Origin: Acidobacteriota bacterium
Lineage (GTDB): Bacteria > Acidobacteriota > Thermoanaerobaculia > Multivoradales > J023
Direction: 5' to 3'
Assembly: GCA_029263395.1 (NCBI GenBank)
Contig: JAJCXO010000069.1
Location: 1-36,296, forward strand
DNA length: 36,296 nt
In this document: positions 26,901 to 33,984 of the stretch, piece after piece
Numbering within the stretch: the stretch's first letter is position 1
How the letters are laid out: the number at the start of each line of letters is the position of its first letter
Notes under the pieces: model-generated
What the model saw: the letters and a program-made list of their open reading frames with translations, nothing else
What the model was told of the DNA's origin: nothing
Database searches by the model: none
Translations under genes and position numbers: made by a program

Positions 26901-29900
26901 GGGTTTCGCTCATGCTGGTGCCCTCGGTGCTGGTCAGGTCAGGTGCGAACAACAAGCTGCGCAGGCCGCGATCAATATCCATGTCGCGCCGCAACGTCCC
27001 GCGATCGAGCACAATATCGCCGGCCAGGCGACCCCGACGCTCAGCGGTCGGCAAACGCAGGTTCAACTGCCCGCTCGAACGGGTGTTGAACCCATAGTCG
27101 AGCCGATAACGCACGTCCTTGAACGTCGCATGGAGCGTTGATCCCGCCGGCCCAACCAGATCGCCTGAAACCTCCAATGTGCCGCCGTTGAGATCAGCGC
27201 GCAAGGCTTTGAGGACGGTATTGGCGCCTCGCCGGGAGAGCTCGAACACCGGATTCTCCAGCCTGGTGCTATAGGGAGCAGCAAAAAACAGGGCCGAACC
27301 GACACCGTCATATCGACCCTCGGCGGCGATCGCTGTCAGGGGGCCGTGGATGCGCATTCGCATGGTCGCCACACCCTCTGCAACCCCGCCCGCCAACATC
27401 GGATTGAGGGCCGAGGTATCGAAGGTACCGTCGACATCAAAGTCGACCTCGGTCACCAAACTTTCGAAACTGTCCGACGGTTGCCAACCCGGCATCAAAT
27501 CGATTCGCCCCGAGGCGACCAGCTCGCGTTTGGGGTTACGGCTGGCGAGCAAACGGGACGGCCGCAGCTCGAGATGCTGCTCGCCGAACACGAACTGCAA
27601 CGGCTCGGCAGCTTCGAGCCGACCTTGGGGTGCTTCGATCACCAAACTGCTGATCGTCAAGTCACCACTCGATGCCGTCGGCTCGCTCAGATTGACGGTG
27701 ATTGAGCCGTCGAGGGTGGCGTGGGGAATCATCGCATCCTCGGCGAGATCGAGCAGCGGCAAGAAGGGTTCGAGCTCCAGGCCGGAGAGACCAATCCAAG
27801 CTTCCCCGTCGTCCGCCGCCGTCGGCAGCTGATCGACGACACCAGCAAGCTCGGGCCGATCTCGCAAAGCCCCCAGAGGCAGTCGCACCAGAGCCACTGT
27901 CTGCGGCACCTTGTCGGACTGCTGGAACGTAATCTCCGCACTCACGGTGCCACCTTCGAGCGTCCATTCCGTGATCACCCGCTCCAGGGTCTCCAGAGTC
28001 GAGACTGGCTGGGGCAGTTCGAGATGGAAGGTTCCGCCATGGAGTAAAGCCTCGTCGAGCGCCCCAAACTCGAGCCGCCCCCGGCCAACCAGTTCCTGCC
28101 CAGCCGCCAACTTGCCGTCGAGCTGGGTTATTGCGAGGCCCGTATCATCTGATTCGGCCGCGAGCTGCAACCGTTCGAATGCCGTGCCGCCGAGGTTCAA
28201 GGCCGAACCCTCGAGCTCGAGGTTGGCATACTGAAGCCGCAGACCACCGAGGAACGAGGGAAACGGGGTGCCACCCGACTCGACCGTACTCGACTCGGCA
28301 GAGTCTGTGGGCGGCGGAGTCAAACGGTCTTCTGGAACTGGAGCGAACGACGTGCCAGCCCACTCGTCAGCACCCGCCGCGGCGACGTCGAGAGACCCCG
28401 AGATCCGACCCGCCAGAGTTTCACCAAGGCGCCCAATCTCGAAGCCCGTCAGCTCGACTCGGGCGCCGGCCATACCCGCAAAATAAGGTGCTGCCGCAAT
28501 CGGCACCGCCGCTACCTCGAACCGCAGGCGTTCTCCCGCCAGTGGCTGCCAATCCCCCTCCGCCTCGACCCGAGGCGCCACCAGCATCCCAGCACCCGCC
28601 GCGACCAGATCAAGGGAACCGGACAACAGGCCCTCGGGGACCTCACCCTCCACCCATTCGGCGGGAAACTCGTGCCCTGGAAAGACCCGCGGCCAGAGTT
28701 GGCGCAGATCACCCATCGCCTGGGCCAGATCAGGGATCTGCAGGTTGAGCGCCAACGCTTCGAGGCGTCCCGCTTCGAGGTTGTCGGCGAGGGCCGCCAG
28801 GCTGCTCGCCGATACCTCCCCCGCAACCTGGCGTCGCCCGTCTGCCGATGGCAGGAGCGCCGCTTCGATTTCCAGGTGCAACGGCTGCTCGACGCCAACC
28901 CCGCTCAACGACCGCACGGACGCCGTCAGCAGTGGCTCGTCATCCAGACGCCAACCGGCGTCGATATGTAGTGCCAGGCTGGCCAGCGGGCCCGCAACCT
29001 CACCCTCCAGGCTCAATTCACCGGTTGGCTCGAAGCCACCGAGATCAAGGGCCCATCCCAGTCGATTCGCGGCATCCACCAAATCTGGAATCGTCACATC
29101 CACCCGGGTCGGCCCAAGGGTGCCAGCTGCCAGATCGAGCCAGCTCGCAGCTTGGAGTGAGCCCACCAATCGCCGAGTGTCTCGCCCATCCGGCAGGATG
29201 TTGGCGTCGAACGCGAGGTTGATATCGGTCGTGTCCGCGGAATCCAGAGACCATACCACTAGCTCGAGCCGTCGTTCGTCGGGCGCCACCCAGTCGGCAG
29301 TGATCTCGCCGCTCAATCGATCGAAACGCTGTTCAGCAGACCTATCGAGCGCGATCCGGGTCTCGACATCGGCCTTCAGGTTGAGCATCGTGCCGTTGAC
29401 GTCAAGCCCATCAACGCCACTGAGACCAAGCATTGGCACCAGCAACTCTGCCGGCAGCCGCTGCGCATCGATCAGCAGATCGCCCTCGAGTTGATCGTCG
29501 ACAACGGTGAGCGCGCCACTCGAGGCCAGCTGTCCATCATGGGTCAGATCCGGAAACAAACCCGCCGGGTTCGCCGCGAGCTCATAAGCAAGGTCGATCG
29601 GGCTGCCATCCAACGCACCACCACCTGTTGCCGTCAGGTCTAAATCGGCTCCACTGAGCTCGAGCCCTCGGAACTCGAAGCCACCGTCAGCGTCGGTGGT
29701 GAAAGACCCTTTGACGTCCACTTGAACCTCTGGTCGACGAGAGCTTTGCACCGTCACCGAGGTTGGGGCTAGCTCCAATTTCAACGCATTCGCTACCCAC
29801 GAGCCTCGAACCTCAGCGCCTTCCACGTGCAGGCTGTCGAGCCAAATCTCCAGTTCTGCTGGCAATGGCCCTGACGCCAACTCCGCGTCCAGCACTTCGA

Positions 29901-30357
29901 ACCGTCGAATATCAACACCGCCGGAGCCCCCATTGCGGTCACCCTCGGGTAGCTCTGGCAGGGGTGCTCCAAGATCGAACCGCGGGCCCTCGACCCGGAC
30001 GAACGACAACTCTGTCCGGTCGCCAAACAGCGACCCCCAACGGATCTCGGCCCGCGCCTTGCGTAGGGTCAAGAACGGCTTGGCGTCCGGCGCCCTCAGC
30101 TCCAAACCGTCAATCTCTGCAAAACCCCGTATCGGAGCCACGTGGAGATCCTGCGCCGCCAGCTGGACTCCGGTCGACGCGGACACCGCCTGCGCTATCC
30201 GCGCAAAACAGACCATGCGCAAGGGCGTCCACAGGACGAGATACAGCGTCAGCACGAGCAGCGCCAGCAGCACTGCTGCCCAGCGCGCGCCCCGCCACAT
30301 CCAGCGACGACACCTCCGCCACCAGGAAGACGATTGCTCACCGGCGTCCGAACTCAA
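23974..30357 (-). CDS. TamB-like / TamA (Omp85)-like single-chain fusion
   Basis: A 2127-residue protein that joins both halves of the translocation and assembly module. An Arg/Trp-rich N-terminus and one transmembrane helix (about 27-46) anchor it in the inner membrane. An AsmA/TamB-like beta-rich region runs to about 1380, including a DUF490/TamB C-terminal domain (from about 1100; GRLAGDIVLDRG, then ENPLISGEIEV). POTRA-like repeats occupy about 1395-1780 and an Omp85 barrel about 1785-2127, with a VRGY motif near 2022 and a C-terminal Phe. In E. coli TamA and TamB are separate proteins. The start is TTG with GAGGT 7 bases before it; Met20 is an alternative. I see no frameshift at the junction (near 26,200). 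Confidence 0.9.
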   Translation of the reverse strand: MSSDAGEQSSSWWRRCRRWMWRGARWAAVLLALLVLTLYLVLWTPLRMVCFARIAQAVSASTGVQLAAQDLHVAPIRGFAEIDGLELRAPDAKPFLTLRKARAEIRWGSLFGDRTELSFVRVEGPRFDLGAPLPELPEGDRNGGSGGVDIRRFEVLDAELASGPLPAELEIWLDSLHVEGAEVRGSWVANALKLELAPTSVTVQSSRRPEVQVDVKGSFTTDADGGFEFRGLELSGADLDLTATGGGALDGSPIDLAYELAANPAGLFPDLTHDGQLASSGALTVVDDQLEGDLLIDAQRLPAELLVPMLGLSGVDGLDVNGTMLNLKADVETRIALDRSAEQRFDRLSGEITADWVAPDERRLELVVWSLDSADTTDINLAFDANILPDGRDTRRLVGSLQAASWLDLAAGTLGPTRVDVTIPDLVDAANRLGWALDLGGFEPTGELSLEGEVAGPLASLALHIDAGWRLDDEPLLTASVRSLSGVGVEQPLHLEIEAALLPSADGRRQVAGEVSASSLAALADNLEAGRLEALALNLQIPDLAQAMGDLRQLWPRVFPGHEFPAEWVEGEVPEGLLSGSLDLVAAGAGMLVAPRVEAEGDWQPLAGERLRFEVAAVPIAAAPYFAGMAGARVELTGFEIGRLGETLAGRISGSLDVAAAGADEWAGTSFAPVPEDRLTPPPTDSAESSTVESGGTPFPSFLGGLRLQYANLELEGSALNLGGTAFERLQLAAESDDTGLAITQLDGKLAAGQELVGRGRLEFGALDEALLHGGTFHLELPQPVSTLETLERVITEWTLEGGTVSAEITFQQSDKVPQTVALVRLPLGALRDRPELAGVVDQLPTAADDGEAWIGLSGLELEPFLPLLDLAEDAMIPHATLDGSITVNLSEPTASSGDLTISSLVIEAPQGRLEAAEPLQFVFGEQHLELRPSRLLASRNPKRELVASGRIDLMPGWQPSDSFESLVTEVDFDVDGTFDTSALNPMLAGGVAEGVATMRMRIHGPLTAIAAEGRYDGVGSALFFAAPYSTRLENPVFELSRRGANTVLKALRADLNGGTLEVSGDLVGPAGSTLHATFKDVRYRLDYGFNTRSSGQLNLRLPTAERRGRLAGDIVLDRGTLRRDMDIDRGLRSLLFAPDLTSTEGTSMSETLDLDLSIVTAQGVRIKNNLADLRADWNRIRVRGTLENPLISGEIEVDPGGKVTAYGQTVRIDEASIELAGDPIVSPRVVLKTTSSFDDPSVRGNRRGLSQSNLGDDGPGAGGFWESERAANDNDVSGEITGGLMSYYTDQFAGSLASGLERTELSLEPLPIFGETDTQARLTASYRVSPNVDLIYSVNPREAEGQTYLLDLHEFDIAPSLTAQIFTNDENNQGLTLVQILERGGGPELDETPRLRQLELTTPEGISRRRMKRALGLRKGDAFGADEAFDAELDVIEALRGQGYPGGEATVTVEPASRKRVDVGVEIETGPQVHFEFEGDSPSRQARRLIVQSYHPVDESSSLVEIEGETVKALRGEGFLHPKVTVVSEHDDPTRATSPRLVRIESQGGRRINPGPVMIEGVPSNEATALAAQFASRLMRVELAAGVPGADLFLVRSLRTLGYPDARIAARQLSEDGKRLTVQVEPGERNRIAKVEILGLPPADADRLARKFPQREGAPARSDDITRLAHAIEDALEERGYADAEVETELVPIAADRPHDLVLRCTIELGPLHRLGGLRVDGARATRDSWAEHIIGLEPGSTFRKKDIDEARRRLWRTGLFERVRTTTEPKVVMDGEASETHVVFNLDELPRYLIAYGGRWESGEKIGVVLDAIDQNLWGRGTTLGLRALYSDGDDRSLRLYHVTPRVRGTSGSLEIFLEGKSEITEGLLVNGLESWAQLTFPIGPKTTHRVYVRHQDLSIKDADLDEGVVLSTAEQRVEIPSLGWQLTYDTRDHALGRRRADGFSFGLDFTFTDDSIGSDISAFGLFSQLKYFRSLLRDRDPSKQLTWAHSMRVGFLEPFEDTPIPFVTRLRAGGEYSVRGYRTESLGPLDDAGNALGGEVLFVLNEELHFPIWGEQLGGLVFFDAGNIWRTTGSLDSELFTTFGVGFRASTPAGPLRLDIALPLDRRDGIDESVRFYLGFGNVF

Positions 30358-30430
30358 AAACGCTACCTCATTCGAGACTGGGAATGGCTGGTGTCAGCGT
30401 TGTTGGGCGCTCGACACCAGCAAAGAAGCT

Positions 30431-30484
30431 GTACAAGAAAAGCCGTACAGGAAAACCGTGCAGGAAACACGTGCGGGAAGAAAG
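30431..30484. repeat. four degenerate 13-14 bp tandem repeats between tRNA-Sec and the TamB-TamA gene
   Basis: Units begin at 30431 (GTACAAGAAAAGCC), 30445 (GTACAGGAAAACC), 30458 (GTGCAGGAAACAC) and 30471 (GTGCGGGAAGAAAG). The array lies immediately 3' of the tRNA on its strand and would be in the leader of the downstream gene if the two are co-transcribed. No clear tRNA terminator is visible here. Confidence 0.75.
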
Positions 30485-30485
30485 T

Positions 30486-30585
30486 TGGCGGAAACGCATG
30501 GGAATCGAACCCACCCCCCGAACCGAACCCGGCACGGGACAACGGTTTTGAAGACCGCGAGAGGCGCCAGCCCCTGAGCGCTTCC
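30486..30585 (-). tRNA. selC: tRNA-Sec (anticodon UCA), CCA encoded
   Basis: On the minus strand the gene begins GGAAGCGC (30585 downward) and ends GCGTTTCC, giving the 8-bp acceptor stem peculiar to selenocysteine tRNAs (one G-T pair), then discriminator G and an encoded CCA (30486-30488). The anticodon stem GCGGT-CTTCAAA-ACCG contains TCA. A long extra arm (GTCCCGTGCCGGGTTCGG region) and the T-loop GGTTCGATTCC complete it. At about 97 bases without CCA it is the usual length. It reads UGA as selenocysteine with SelB; selA, selB and selD are not in the window. Confidence 0.97.
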
Positions 30586-30594
30586 GTCGAGGAC

Positions 30595-30624
30595 ATTGTA
30601 TCGGGGTGAGGTCGACCGCGGCAA
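30595..30624 (-). promoter_or_regulatory. promoter of tRNA-Sec
   Basis: The -35 box TTGCCG (complement of 30619-30624) and the -10 box TACAAT (complement of 30595-30600) are 18 bp apart. The -10 box ends 9 bases before the tRNA 5' end, so transcription would begin only a few bases upstream of it. Confidence 0.65.
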
Positions 30625-30829
30625 AAACATGCGATACGGATGGACTCAGTCAGCTTTCGCAAGAGGTTTTTCTATCGCCGCTTTAGACTCTGCGGCCATC
30701 TCGGCCCCGCAACGCTGCCAGCTCGATAATGGACGACAGTGGTATGCTGCCATGGCGGCGCAAGGCTGGTTGCCCTTGCCGCACCTCCAACCAAAACCAC
30801 TTGAGAATAAAGCACCTCCCGGAGACCAC

Positions 30830-31924
30830 GTGGGTTCATTCTGGCACGGCAAAAGAGTTCTGTTGACCGGCCACACCGGCTTCAAAGGCAGCTGGCTGGC
30901 ACTGTGGTTGCAGCAAGCGGGCGCCGATGTTGTCGGCTTTGCATTGGCGCCGGATACCGAGCCCAGCTTGTTCGAACTGGCACGGGTAGGTGAGGGCATG
31001 ACGTCGATCCTCGGTGACTTACGCGATCCAGAGGCGGTACGCTCGGCGGTGGCGGAGCACCAACCGCAGATTGTCCTGCATCTGGCGGCACAGGCGATCG
31101 TGCGGGAGAGTTATGCCAATCCGGTAGATACCTATGCCACCAACGTCATGGGCACCGTCCACCTGCTGGAGGCGATCCGTCGACATCCCGGCGCCCGGGT
31201 TGTGGTGGTCGTCACCAGCGACAAGTGTTACGACAATCTCGAGATCGAGCGCGGTTACCGCGAGGACGATGCGCTCGGCGGCCGCGACCCGTATTCGAGC
31301 AGCAAAGGCTGCACCGAGTTGGTCGCCCGCAGTTATCGCGACTCCTTTCTTGCTGCCGCCACTCCGCCGGTAGCCCTTGCCACCGCTCGCGCCGGTAACG
31401 TCATCGGCGGCGGCGACTGGGGACGCGACCGCCTGGTGCCGGACATCCTGCGGGCCTTCTTGGGCAACCAGCCGCTGCGGATCCGCAACCCGGCGGCAAC
31501 CCGCCCCTGGCAGCATGTACTCGATCCGCTGGCTGGCTACCTCACCCTCGCCGAGCACCTGTGGCATGACGATGACACGTCCAAGACTGTCACATCCAAC
31601 GGTGCGGCATTCAGTGAAGCCTGGAACTTTGGCCCTGCTGACGAAGACCCGTTACCCGTCGGCGCCATGGTCGAACGGATGCTCGAACGTTGGGACGTAC
31701 CGATCAAGGTCGAATTTGATCCCGGCCCCCATCCCCACGAGCACCACCTACTGCGTCTCGACCCGACCAAGGCTCGACAACGCCTGGGCTGGGAAGCACA
31801 GCTCCAAGTCCCCGAAACCCTCGACTGGATCGTCGAGTGGACCCGTGCCTACCGCGACGGCGCCGACATGCGGACGGTTACCGAAGCACAAATTAATCGT
31901 TATCAGTCGACTCTCGAGGGATAA
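30830..31924 (+). CDS. rfbG: CDP-glucose 4,6-dehydratase
   Basis: NAD-dependent short-chain dehydratase that makes CDP-4-keto-6-deoxyglucose, the precursor of CDP-linked dideoxysugars for surface polysaccharide. The 364-residue protein has the Rossmann motif TGHTGFKGSW (13-22), TSDKCYDN (129-136), which is characteristic of the CDP-glucose enzyme, and the catalytic Tyr155/Lys159 in YSSSK. The start chosen is GTG at 30830, with GGAG 5 bases upstream, because known family members begin shortly before F-W-x-G-K-R-V. The open frame extends upstream to 30596 over the tRNA promoter but is not protein-like. No cytidylyltransferase (rfbF) or other sugar gene is nearby. Its last 32 bases overlap the convergent toxin gene. 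Confidence 0.9.
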   Translation: MGSFWHGKRVLLTGHTGFKGSWLALWLQQAGADVVGFALAPDTEPSLFELARVGEGMTSILGDLRDPEAVRSAVAEHQPQIVLHLAAQAIVRESYANPVDTYATNVMGTVHLLEAIRRHPGARVVVVVTSDKCYDNLEIERGYREDDALGGRDPYSSSKGCTELVARSYRDSFLAAATPPVALATARAGNVIGGGDWGRDRLVPDILRAFLGNQPLRIRNPAATRPWQHVLDPLAGYLTLAEHLWHDDDTSKTVTSNGAAFSEAWNFGPADEDPLPVGAMVERMLERWDVPIKVEFDPGPHPHEHHLLRLDPTKARQRLGWEAQLQVPETLDWIVEWTRAYRDGADMRTVTEAQINRYQSTLEG

Positions 31925-32420
31925 CGTCCGGCTTGATCTCGCCAGCGGCTCGTAAAACCTCCTCCAGCAGCCTGTCGCTGACATAGAAGCCAGCTCCGCT
32001 CAGCTTTTCAACCTCACTCTTCAAAGAGGGAAGCTCTCCTTTGAGCCGAGCCGCCAAAAGAAGACCGAGAGTGCCGACTAGCGGCAACCCCAGTTTTCTA
32101 GCACAACGCCTCCCAGCCAAGTCATCCATAATCGTCCGATCCGCCGAGCGTTCGTAGGCCAAAGCAATCGCCTCAGCTTCTCCAGCATCGAGATCACGCT
32201 TCAAGACTTCCAGCATCTTCTGGTCACGAGGCGTCTCACATCGAAGCCACGTTCGGCCAGCATCGGCGATCATTGATGCCGAAAGATCAGGCTTGGCACT
32301 CACTTCTTGCAAGACGGCGGGTGGCACCAGAATCTCGTCAGCACCCTGCTGCAAAAGGTCGAGCCGATCGAGTTGAGCAAGGTAAACCAATGGGCCGGTG
32401 TCCACGACCCAGCAACTCAT
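31893..32420 (-). CDS. DUF3368-type PIN-like toxin
   Basis: A 175-residue protein of the DUF3368 family, PIN-fold putative RNases that act as toxins. Acidic residues expected for the metal site are present: D7 in VVDTGPLVYLAQLDRLDLL (shortened), E39 in LQEV, D78/E81 in DAGEAEAIALA and D99/D100 in IMDDLAGR. Its ATG overlaps the stop of the upstream small gene by 4 bases (ATGA), the usual toxin-antitoxin arrangement. The 3' end runs 32 bases into the opposite-strand rfbG gene. Confidence 0.85.
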   Translation of the reverse strand: MSCWVVDTGPLVYLAQLDRLDLLQQGADEILVPPAVLQEVSAKPDLSASMIADAGRTWLRCETPRDQKMLEVLKRDLDAGEAEAIALAYERSADRTIMDDLAGRRCARKLGLPLVGTLGLLLAARLKGELPSLKSEVEKLSGAGFYVSDRLLEEVLRAAGEIKPDVIPRESTDND

Positions 32421-32683
32421 CCAGCCAGCTCACGGGCGGCAGCAATCTCTGCCTCGACCTCTTCATCACGAAGGTTAATCGCAGGAACACCAATCTGACC
32501 CACTCGAGATAAAAAGCCGACGCGGTCCATATTCGCCAGACGAGCGGCCTGGCCAGAACTCAAACGTCCTAGCTCATAGAGCTTGGCAGCAGCCATGAAA
32601 ACAAGCTCGACGCCGAACTCCTTGTCTGACAATTGGAGAACACGAGCAAGTCCATCGGGATAAGCAATCACGGCTTGACTCAT
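32417..32683 (-). CDS. UPF0175-family antitoxin
   Basis: An 88-residue protein with the UPF0175 pattern (AAAKLYELGRLSSGQAARL shortened, then MDRVGFLSRVGQIGVPAINL), a small helix-turn-helix-like DNA-binding protein usually paired with DUF3368 toxins. It probably represses its own operon and neutralises the toxin. A strong AAGGAGG lies within the last codons of the upstream phosphatase gene, which ends 5 bases before this ATG. Confidence 0.85.
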   Translation of the reverse strand: MSQAVIAYPDGLARVLQLSDKEFGVELVFMAAAKLYELGRLSSGQAARLANMDRVGFLSRVGQIGVPAINLRDEEVEAEIAAARELAG

Positions 32684-32688
32684 AGGCT

Positions 32689-33984
32689 TTAGCCTCCTTC
32701 CCTAGAATTATACATGGCCCTCTGCCTCTCCAATCCGTCGCCCAACTCCGAAGACCCCAGCACCCCAGTCAGCAATCGCCCCAACTGCCAGTTCGCACGA
32801 CTGCCGGCAAATTGTTCCGCGCCTGGCCCCATGGCCATCACCGGCACCGGCACGCCGGTGTGTGTACTGCTCGACCACAGCGCCCGCAGGTGACGATTGG
32901 ACGAATCGGTAACGCTCACCGCAAGACCGCCGGTTTCGTGATCCGAGGTAAACACCACCAGCGTGTCGCCATGCTGCTCGGCAAAATCGAGCACCAGCTC
33001 CAAAGTGGCTTCGATCGCCTGCAGCCCGCGCAGGAGTCGGTCGAGATCCATCGCATGGGACGCTGAGTCCGATTCCTCACTTTCCACCAGCAGCACAAAC
33101 GGGGCGGCCGCTAGACGGTCGAGTGCCGCGCCCACCAACATCGGCAAGGTTGGTGCCGACTCCAGATCCGTGACTTGGTCCTCCACGAAGATTGCCGCCA
33201 GCGGTGTGCCCGGTGGCGGCGCCAGCAACTCGTCACGACGCACCGGCGCCGGCCCAAGCACCTCGAATCGCCGCTTCAGCAGCTCAATCGACGCATCCCA
33301 TTCCGGCACCTCCTCTTCGCCAACGTCTTCGAGCTCGCCAAACAACACGTCGAGGGAGGTTTCCCCGAGCTGACGCAAGATCTCGCCGGCGTGGTCTCGG
33401 CTGGCCACATGGGTCACAAACGCTGCAGGCGTCGCATCCCACACATAGGAATCGGTGACGATGCCGGTGCGGTATCCAAGCTCCGTCGCATGCTCGAATA
33501 ATGTCTTCCGTGCCTGGCCCTCGGCATCCACACCGATGGCTCCGTTGGTTGTCGGCACCCCTGTCGCCAGGGCGGTTGCGGAGGCTGCCGAGTCCGTCAG
33601 ATAACCCCCGGCTGGACTTGCCCGATGCCACCCGGTGACCGGGAAACGATCCCAAACCGCCGCCCCATCCACTCCATGATGCGCCGCCCGCGCCAACGCC
33701 AGGTGCGAAAACCCCAAACCGTCGGCAATGAACAGAATCACGTTCCGTGGGACGGCCATCGTGGCTTCAAACGCTGGATCGTCAACCCCGTCCGCCTCGG
33801 CCAACTCCACAGAGGCTTGCAACACGGCAGCCGACCGTATCGGTTCGATTGTCGTCCGATCGACCCGGATCACCGTCAGGCCAACAACGCGAGCGATCAC
33901 CCAAAGCAAACCGGCAAGCGTCGCTAAGACGCCGAGGATCGTACTGAGCCGGACCAGGACTCGACGCCAAGGAGCGACCCGCAT
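32689..33984 (-). CDS. membrane-anchored alkaline phosphatase family protein
   Basis: A 431-residue phosphomonoesterase of the PhoA superfamily. An N-terminal transmembrane anchor (about 12-34) places the enzyme outside the cytoplasm. Active-site elements match E. coli PhoA: metal-binding D88 (FIADGLG), D131-S132 in TDSAASATA with the nucleophile Ser, D183-A-T185 (WDATPAA), V-E-x4-D-x3-H (ESEESDSASH), TSDHETGG, and a late His in HTGVPVPV. All metal ligands appear present. Its ATG directly follows the stop of the DUF3179 selenoprotein gene (TGAATG), so the two are co-translated. Confidence 0.93.
   Translation of the reverse strand: MRVAPWRRVLVRLSTILGVLATLAGLLWVIARVVGLTVIRVDRTTIEPIRSAAVLQASVELAEADGVDDPAFEATMAVPRNVILFIADGLGFSHLALARAAHHGVDGAAVWDRFPVTGWHRASPAGGYLTDSAASATALATGVPTTNGAIGVDAEGQARKTLFEHATELGYRTGIVTDSYVWDATPAAFVTHVASRDHAGEILRQLGETSLDVLFGELEDVGEEEVPEWDASIELLKRRFEVLGPAPVRRDELLAPPPGTPLAAIFVEDQVTDLESAPTLPMLVGAALDRLAAAPFVLLVESEESDSASHAMDLDRLLRGLQAIEATLELVLDFAEQHGDTLVVFTSDHETGGLAVSVTDSSNRHLRALWSSSTHTGVPVPVMAMGPGAEQFAGSRANWQLGRLLTGVLGSSELGDGLERQRAMYNSREGG
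32707..32712 (-). promoter_or_regulatory. possible internal -10 box for the toxin-antitoxin pair
   Basis: The complement reads TATAAT, 23 bases before the antitoxin ATG and inside the end of the phosphatase gene. A TTGGAG sequence lies upstream but only 15 bp away, so the promoter is plausible rather than certain. Confidence 0.35.

Noticed and set aside
30596-30829. N-terminal extension of 78 residues on CDP-glucose 4,6-dehydratase
   Set aside because: Family members begin just before F-W-x-G-K-R-V, a GTG with GGAG upstream fits at 30830, and the extension overlaps the tRNA-Sec promoter.
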